Positions 58,938-64,000 of a DNA stretch of 64,000 nt are shown piece after piece; the first letter of the stretch is position 1; every line of letters starts with the position of its first letter. The notes under the pieces are model-generated. The model had not been told where the DNA came from, made no database searches, and saw only the letters and a list, made by a program, of their open reading frames with translations. The stretch comes from Streptomyces fumigatiscleroticus (lineage in GTDB: Bacteria; Actinomycetota; Actinomycetes; Streptomycetales; Streptomycetaceae): positions 62,001 to 126,000 of the forward strand of contig NZ_BMQF01000003.1 of the NCBI RefSeq assembly GCF_014647975.1. The letters are read 5' to 3'. A program made the translations under genes and the position numbers.

Positions 58938-58966
58938 TTCACGGTGTCCGTACCGGTCCATAAGAT
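58938..58966 (+). promoter_or_regulatory. Candidate promoter of the LysM-BTAD gene
   Basis: TTCACG (58938-58943) and TAAGAT (58961-58966) are 17 bases apart. A second -10-like TAGGCT follows at 58972-58977. This may give the large gene its own transcript. Confidence 0.45.
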
Positions 58967-59040
58967 CTCTGTAGGCTCAGCACACCCCTCCCTTCCCGCT
59001 CCCGATCCCCTTCCTTCCCACACGACCCAGGACACCCGCC

Positions 59041-62037
59041 ATGCCGCGACGCCGCACCTCGAGCTCGTCGAGCTCGACGGGAATTCCGACAGGTGATCCC
59101 GCAGGGAACACGATGACTCCGAGAAACCGCACCCCGCAGCCGGTGCGCGTGCGGCGGCGGACGTTCGGGGACTTCGTCAAGGCGTTCTTCGCCTTCGTCG
59201 CCCTGCTCGCTCTCGTCGTCGGGGTGCCGCTCGGGCTGGCCGGGTGGGTCGGGTGGCCGCTGCCCCACGGGGCGCCCGGCCTCGACTGGTTGCAGCGGGA
59301 AATCACCGTCGACACCTTCCTGCGCATCCTCACCGTCGTCGTCTGGCTCGCCTGGGCGCAGTTCACCGCCTGCGTGCTCATCGAGGTGAAGGCCGCGCTC
59401 TCCGGTGTCGGGGTGCCGGGGCGGGTGCCCGGTGCCGGACCGAGTCAGCTGCTCGCCCGGCAACTCGTCGCCGCGCTGCTGCTCGTCGGCGCCACCGCCG
59501 CCAGCCTCACACCGGGGCTGTCGCAGCTGGGACACGGCTTCGAGGGGAACCAGAAGCCGGCCGTCGCCGCCGCCCAGCAGACGCCGGGACTCTTCGCCCA
59601 GCAGCAGGAGCAGGCCGCCAGTACCGCCGCCGCCCTCGCCGAGCAGGCCGCCGACGCCGCCGCGCACGCCGAGGCCGGAGGCTCCACGGCCAAGAGCGGC
59701 GACACGAAGTACTACCGCATCCAGCCGCCCGAGGGGCGTCACCACGACTCCCTCTGGGAGATCGCCGAACGGCACCTCGGGGACGGACGCCGGTACAAGG
59801 AGATCTTCGAGCTCAACAAGGACCGGGTGCAGCCGGACGGGTCCAAGCTGTCCGAGGCCAGCCTCATCCGGCCCGGGTGGATCATGGAGATGCCCGGGGA
59901 CGCGCGCGGTGGCGAGCTGGTCGAGATGCCCGACGAGGCGCCCCAGGTCTCCCAGCAGGTGCGGCAGCAGATCCACGACTACGCGCGGACCGGCGACCAT
60001 GCCCGGCAAGGCGGAGCCCAGGGCGGCGGGGAGCAGGCCGGCGGCGGCTCCTCGCACGTTTCCGTGCCCGAGCAGCGGCCCGCCCCCGACACCGGTCATC
60101 AGCGACAGCAGCAGGACCAGCACGCCGGATCCGCGCAGGCCGGGTCGGACTCCTTCGGGCTGCCCGAAGCCCTGCTCACCGCCCCGCTGCTGGCCGCCGG
60201 ACTCCTCGGTGCCCTCGGGCGGCGGCGCCGGCAGGCGCTGTGGCAGTCGGCGTTCGGGGCCGTCGGCGGGCGGCGCGGCATGGAGCCGCCGACGCCGACC
60301 GGGGACGCCCAGGACGTGCAGGACGCGCTGCTGGTCGGCGCCGACCCCGAGGGCGTACGGCTGCTCGACCGGTCGCTGCGCGGGCTCGCCGCCTCCCTCG
60401 CCGCCGAGTCGCGGGCGCTGCCCGTCGTGTACGCGGCCTGGCTCACCGGCGGTGACCTGCACCTCCAGCTCGCCCAGCCGGCCGGGAAGCCGCCCGCGCC
60501 CTGGCAGCCCGGACAGGACCCGACCTTCTGGGTGCTGGCCAGGGCCGACGCCGAGCGGTACGAGGACGTGGACACCGCCGCCCCGTACCCCGGTCTGGTC
60601 AGCCTCGGCACCATGGACGACTCGCGGCTGCTGCTGAACCTGGAGTCCGTGCCCGGCATCGTGTCGCTCAGCGGGCGCGAGGCCGACCGGGCCGCCGTGT
60701 TCGCCTCCGTCGCCGCCGAGCTGGCCACCAACGGGTGGTCGGACCGGATGACCATCACGCTCGTCGGGTTCGGGGAGGATCTGACGCCGCTGGCCCCCAA
60801 CCGGCTGCGGCATCTCGACGGCATCGACGCGCTCATCGAGACCATGCGGGCCGAGACGCGGCAGCGGCGGGGCGCCCTCGGGGCCGCCGGGCACGACTCC
60901 GTGCTGACCGGCCGCACCGGGCCCGCCCAGCACACCCGCTGGGCCCCGCACCTGGTGCTGCTCGCCGCGCAGCCGTCCGCCGAGGACGCCGTCAAGCTCG
61001 CCGAACTCGCCGCCGACGCCGGCCGGCTGGGCATCGGCTACCTCGTCGGCACCGAGACCGGCGCTCTGCCCGGCGCCGCCTGGGAGATGGAGATCACCGG
61101 GGAGGGCAGGCTGCTCGCCCCGCTGCTCGGGCTCGAACTCGACGCCCAGCTGCTGCCGGCCGCCCAGCGGCGGGCGGTGGTGGAGCTGTTCGCCGACGCC
61201 GATCCCGAGCCCGGGCCCGACGGTCCGACCCACACCCCGCCCTTCCTGGTCGACATCAGCGAGCAGGGGCGGCCCGCGGTGTACGCGCGGCTCGTCGGCT
61301 CGTACGAGATCATCGGGCTCGACGCCCCGGACGGCGACCGCAGCGCGCTGCTGCACGAGGCCCTCGCCCTGCTGCTGCTGCACCGCGAGGGTGTCCATCC
61401 GCGTGTGCTGTCCTCCGCGCTGTGGCCGCGCGGCGTCACGGACGACGTGCGCGACGCCCTGCTGGAGCGGCTGCGCGACTGGCTCGGCACCGACCCGGAC
61501 GGCAGCCCCCGGCTCGCTGCCGACGCCACCGGGCGGCTCACCCTCGCCAAGTCCGTCGTCTCCGACCTCGACGTGCTGCGGTCGCTGTACTACGAGGCCA
61601 CGCAGGGCAAGGGCGTCGGCAACCGGGCCGTGCGGGGACGGCTGCTCACCGACGCGCTGGTGCTGGTGCGCGGACCGCTGCTCGCCGACCGGCCCGAGGG
61701 GCGCTACCGCTGGCTCACCCACGAGATCATCGACGCCCAGCTGCCGCTGCTGGTCGCGGACACCGGTCTCGCGCTGTCCGAGTTCCACATGGAGAAGGAC
61801 CGCGCGGAGAAGGCCATCGAGGCGCTGAACGCCGCGCTGCGGACCGCTCCGGCCGACGAGCGGCTCTGGAACGAGCTGCTGCGCGCCACGCACGCCACCG
61901 GTGACACCGGCCGGCTCCAGGCCCTCGCCGCCGATCTCATCGGCCGCAGCGGGGCGCGCGGTCTGCCGCCGCGCACCGAGGCGCTCCTCGACGAGCTGCT
62001 GCCGGCCTGGCGCGACGGCGTCGCCGCGGCGGGATGA
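59041..62037 (+). CDS. Membrane LysM protein with C-terminal BTAD (SARP-like) domain
   Basis: A 998 aa protein. The N-terminal third has three hydrophobic helices (about 49-72, 98-120 and 140-162). A coiled, Ala/Gln/Glu-rich stretch is followed by a LysM-like domain at about 223-284 (DSLWEIAERHLGDGRRYKEI, then GWIMEMP). A Gly/Gln-rich region and a hydrophobic patch (about 375-393) lead to a large domain. The C-terminus (about 785-990) has a winged-helix-like LWPRGVTDDVRDALLERLRD followed by a bacterial transcriptional activator TPR domain. The stop overlaps tadV (ATGA). LysM suggests cell-wall contact; a BTAD domain on a membrane protein is unusual. Confidence 0.83.
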   Translation: MPRRRTSSSSSSTGIPTGDPAGNTMTPRNRTPQPVRVRRRTFGDFVKAFFAFVALLALVVGVPLGLAGWVGWPLPHGAPGLDWLQREITVDTFLRILTVVVWLAWAQFTACVLIEVKAALSGVGVPGRVPGAGPSQLLARQLVAALLLVGATAASLTPGLSQLGHGFEGNQKPAVAAAQQTPGLFAQQQEQAASTAAALAEQAADAAAHAEAGGSTAKSGDTKYYRIQPPEGRHHDSLWEIAERHLGDGRRYKEIFELNKDRVQPDGSKLSEASLIRPGWIMEMPGDARGGELVEMPDEAPQVSQQVRQQIHDYARTGDHARQGGAQGGGEQAGGGSSHVSVPEQRPAPDTGHQRQQQDQHAGSAQAGSDSFGLPEALLTAPLLAAGLLGALGRRRRQALWQSAFGAVGGRRGMEPPTPTGDAQDVQDALLVGADPEGVRLLDRSLRGLAASLAAESRALPVVYAAWLTGGDLHLQLAQPAGKPPAPWQPGQDPTFWVLARADAERYEDVDTAAPYPGLVSLGTMDDSRLLLNLESVPGIVSLSGREADRAAVFASVAAELATNGWSDRMTITLVGFGEDLTPLAPNRLRHLDGIDALIETMRAETRQRRGALGAAGHDSVLTGRTGPAQHTRWAPHLVLLAAQPSAEDAVKLAELAADAGRLGIGYLVGTETGALPGAAWEMEITGEGRLLAPLLGLELDAQLLPAAQRRAVVELFADADPEPGPDGPTHTPPFLVDISEQGRPAVYARLVGSYEIIGLDAPDGDRSALLHEALALLLLHREGVHPRVLSSALWPRGVTDDVRDALLERLRDWLGTDPDGSPRLAADATGRLTLAKSVVSDLDVLRSLYYEATQGKGVGNRAVRGRLLTDALVLVRGPLLADRPEGRYRWLTHEIIDAQLPLLVADTGLALSEFHMEKDRAEKAIEALNAALRTAPADERLWNELLRATHATGDTGRLQALAADLIGRSGARGLPPRTEALLDELLPAWRDGVAAAG

Positions 62038-62768
62038 GCGACCCGGTGCTGATCGCCGCCGCCGCGCTCTGGGGAGCCGTGGCGGGGGCGCTGCTGCCAC
62101 GGGCCGCCCACCGGTTCTCCGTGCCCGCCGGACAGCCCTGGCGGGACCGTTGCCCGGCGGAGCACCCGGTACGCGGGTGGCTCGGCCGGGCCCGGTGCGG
62201 GCGGTGCGCGGCACCCGAGGCGTCGTACGGCCCCGGCGTCACGCCCTTCGCGGTCGTCACCGCCCTCGTCTGCGCCGCCCTCGCCGCCGCCACCGGCACC
62301 CGGCCCGAGCTCGCGGTCTGGCTGCTGCTCGCGCCCGCCGGGGTGCTGCTGGCGGCCGTCGACTTCCGGGTGCGGCGGCTGCCCGACCCGCTGACGCTGC
62401 CGTTCGCCGGTGCCGCACTCGTCCTGCTCGGGGCCGTGGCGCTGGTGCCCGAGCACGCCGGGGAGTGGACCACCGCGCTGCTGGGCGCCCTCGCGCTCGG
62501 CGCCGGTTACTTCGTGCTGTTCCTGATCAACCCGGGCGGCATGGGCTTCGGCGACGTGAAGCTGGCGCTCGGGGCGGGGGCGGTGCTCGGCTGGTACGGC
62601 TGGCCGACCGTGATGCTCGGCACCTTCGCCGGTTTCCTGCTGGGGGCGGTGTACGGCGGGGCCCTGGTCGTCGCGCGGCGGGCCGGGCGCAAGACGGCCA
62701 TCCCGTTCGGGCCGTTCCTGATCGCGGGCGCGTTCCTGGGGCTGCTCATCGGGGCATATGCGGCCTGA
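62034..62768 (+). CDS. tadV: TadV-type prepilin peptidase (A24 family)
   Basis: A 244 aa polytopic membrane aspartic protease that cleaves the Flp prepilin and pseudopilins. Both catalytic Asp motifs are present: AVDFRVRRLPD with Asp109, and GMGFGDVKLA with Asp173. A short cysteine pair (RCGRC, Cys54 and Cys57) remains of the N-terminal methylase-type zinc motif. The ATG is in the stop of the preceding gene. It completes the Tad set, which lacks only an outer-membrane secretin. Confidence 0.92.
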   Translation: MSDPVLIAAAALWGAVAGALLPRAAHRFSVPAGQPWRDRCPAEHPVRGWLGRARCGRCAAPEASYGPGVTPFAVVTALVCAALAAATGTRPELAVWLLLAPAGVLLAAVDFRVRRLPDPLTLPFAGAALVLLGAVALVPEHAGEWTTALLGALALGAGYFVLFLINPGGMGFGDVKLALGAGAVLGWYGWPTVMLGTFAGFLLGAVYGGALVVARRAGRKTAIPFGPFLIAGAFLGLLIGAYAA

Positions 62769-62838
62769 CGTCGGTCACCCGGAAGGCCTGGCGTACGCTG
62801 AGTCAGTCCGTCCACAACCCTTACGAAAGGGACGCCCG

Positions 62839-64000
62839 GTGACCGAGAAGGCCGACCTTCAGCCCATCCTCGACCGTGCTGCCGCCGGTGGGCGGATCAC
62901 CCCGGAAGAGGCGCTCGCCCTCTACCGTGACGCCCCGCTGCACGCGCTGGGCGCCGCCGCCGACGCCGTACGCAGGCGGCGGTACGCGGGCACCGAGCAC
63001 ATCGCGACGTACATCATCGAGCGGAACATCAACTACACGAACGTCTGCGTGACGGCGTGCAAGTTCTGCGCCTTCTACGCCGCTCCCAAGGACACCGCCA
63101 AGGGCTGGACGCGGGACCTGGACGACATCCTGCGGCGGTGCGCGGAGACCGTCGAGCTGGGCGGCACCCAGATCATGTTCCAGGGCGGCCACCACCCGGA
63201 CTACGGCGTGGAGTACTACGAGAGGCACTTCGCCGCCATCAAGAAGGAGTTCCCGCAGCTCGTCATCCACAGCCTGGGGGCGAGCGAGGTCGAGCACATG
63301 GCCCGGATCTCCGGCGTGAGCGTCGAGGAGGCGATCCGGCGGATCCACGAGGCCGGTCTCGACTCCTTCGCCGGCGCCGGTGCCGAGCTGCTGCCCGAGC
63401 GTCCGCGCAAGGCCATCGCGCCGCTGAAGGAGTCCGGCGAGCGCTGGCTGGAGATCATGGAGACCGCGCACAACCTGGGCGTGGAGTCCACCTCCACCAT
63501 GCTCATGGGCACCGGCGAGACCAACGCCGAGCGGATCGAGCACCTGCGGATGATCCGGGACGTGCAGGACCGCACCGGCGGCTTCCGCGCCTTCATCCCG
63601 TACACCTACCAGCCCGAGAACAACCACCTGAAGGGCCGCACCCAGGCCACCCTCTTCGAGTACCTGCGCATGATCGCCATCGCGCGGCTCTTCCTGGACA
63701 ACGTGGCCCACATCCAGGGCTCCTGGCTGACCACCGGCAAGGAGGTCGGACAGCTCTCCCTGCACTACGGCGCCGACGACCTCGGCTCGATCATGCTGGA
63801 GGAGAACGTCGTCTCCTCCGCCGGTGCCAAGCACCGCTCCAACCGGCTGGAGATCATCGACCTGATCAGGAAGGCCGGACGGGTGCCCGCGCAGCGGTCC
63901 ACCACGTACGAGCACCTGGTCGTGCACGACGACCCGGCGAACGACCCCGTCGACGACCGCGTGGTCTCGCACATCTCCTCCACGGCGATCGAGGGCGGCA
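62839..64000 (+). CDS. mqnC: Cyclic dehypoxanthinyl futalosine synthase (3' end outside window)
   Basis: A radical SAM enzyme of the futalosine route, cyclising dehypoxanthinyl futalosine. 387 codons are visible and no stop occurs before the end, so the gene is cut by the window edge with only a short part missing by family length. The cluster motif is CVTACKFCAFY with Cys at 70, 74 and 77. Other marks: MFQGGHHPDYGVEYYE and FAGAGAELLPERPRK. The start is GTG at 62839, with AAGGGA eight bases upstream. The overall fold is shared with MqnE at 8.2 kb. Confidence 0.94.
   Translation, partial: MTEKADLQPILDRAAAGGRITPEEALALYRDAPLHALGAAADAVRRRRYAGTEHIATYIIERNINYTNVCVTACKFCAFYAAPKDTAKGWTRDLDDILRRCAETVELGGTQIMFQGGHHPDYGVEYYERHFAAIKKEFPQLVIHSLGASEVEHMARISGVSVEEAIRRIHEAGLDSFAGAGAELLPERPRKAIAPLKESGERWLEIMETAHNLGVESTSTMLMGTGETNAERIEHLRMIRDVQDRTGGFRAFIPYTYQPENNHLKGRTQATLFEYLRMIAIARLFLDNVAHIQGSWLTTGKEVGQLSLHYGADDLGSIMLEENVVSSAGAKHRSNRLEIIDLIRKAGRVPAQRSTTYEHLVVHDDPANDPVDDRVVSHISSTAIEGG

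Noticed and set aside
58939..62214. 1091-codon open frame on the minus strand across the LysM-BTAD gene
   Set aside because: Repetitive Gly/Pro/Arg/Gln composition without domains; the plus-strand gene has clear LysM and BTAD features and a coupled neighbour.

Overview
The window is very GC-rich, with short gene spacing, many four-base start/stop overlaps, GTG starts and gene families typical of actinomycetes. The combination of futalosine-pathway menaquinone genes, a monoderm Tad pilus locus, type VII secretion-like genes and an LHVDLCR-type leader peptide points to the chromosome core of a Streptomyces. From memory, the gene order resembles the S. coelicolor SCO44xx-SCO4550 segment; this has not been checked by alignment.

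1-10 kb: the 3' end of a ResB gene and CcsB (cytochrome c maturation), an ECF sigma factor with a coupled membrane partner, and then most of the late menaquinone pathway: a UbiD-type decarboxylase, a UbiA-type prenyltransferase, a UbiX flavin prenyltransferase, an Lrp/AsnC regulator and aminofutalosine synthase MqnE. A UdgX-type uracil-DNA glycosylase follows. MqnA lies at 24.5 kb and MqnC at the right edge, so the pathway is spread over three places in the window.

10-24 kb: a 29-bp tandem repeat array, a GNAT acetyltransferase, a DUF4229 protein, a DAACS symporter behind a sulfur-type leader peptide, and a fatty-acid module. The module has MaoC and a large FabG on the minus strand, facing a thiolase across palindromic operator-like sites, with a TetR regulator next to it. 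Then come an acyl-CoA synthetase, a PucR-like regulator, a tandem pair of small secreted proteins, AzlCD with a divergent XRE-cupin regulator, and a cold-shock gene.

24-48 kb: MqnA, a transmembrane Ser/Thr kinase, and a type VII secretion-like island. The island has one EssC/EccC-type triple ATPase with an FHA-like domain, three WXG100-type proteins, a calpain-like cysteine protease, and four paralogous 411-482 aa proteins with Gly/Ala-rich hydrophobic C-termini. Those four sit in repeated cassettes with two families of roughly 190-230 aa partner proteins and two copies of a roughly 275 aa protein. No EccB, EccD, EccE, mycosin, EssA, EssB or EsaA homologue is recognisable here. I read this as an effector/partner island served by one secretion ATPase. 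It is the most interesting part of the window; the effector and immunity roles are inference.

48-64 kb: two membrane proteins, then a Tad/Flp pilus locus: CpaB, TadZ-like, TadA, TadB, TadC, Flp pilin, three TadE/F/G-like pseudopilins, a lipoprotein, a secreted protein, a small membrane protein, a large membrane LysM-BTAD protein and a TadV prepilin peptidase. The window ends inside mqnC.
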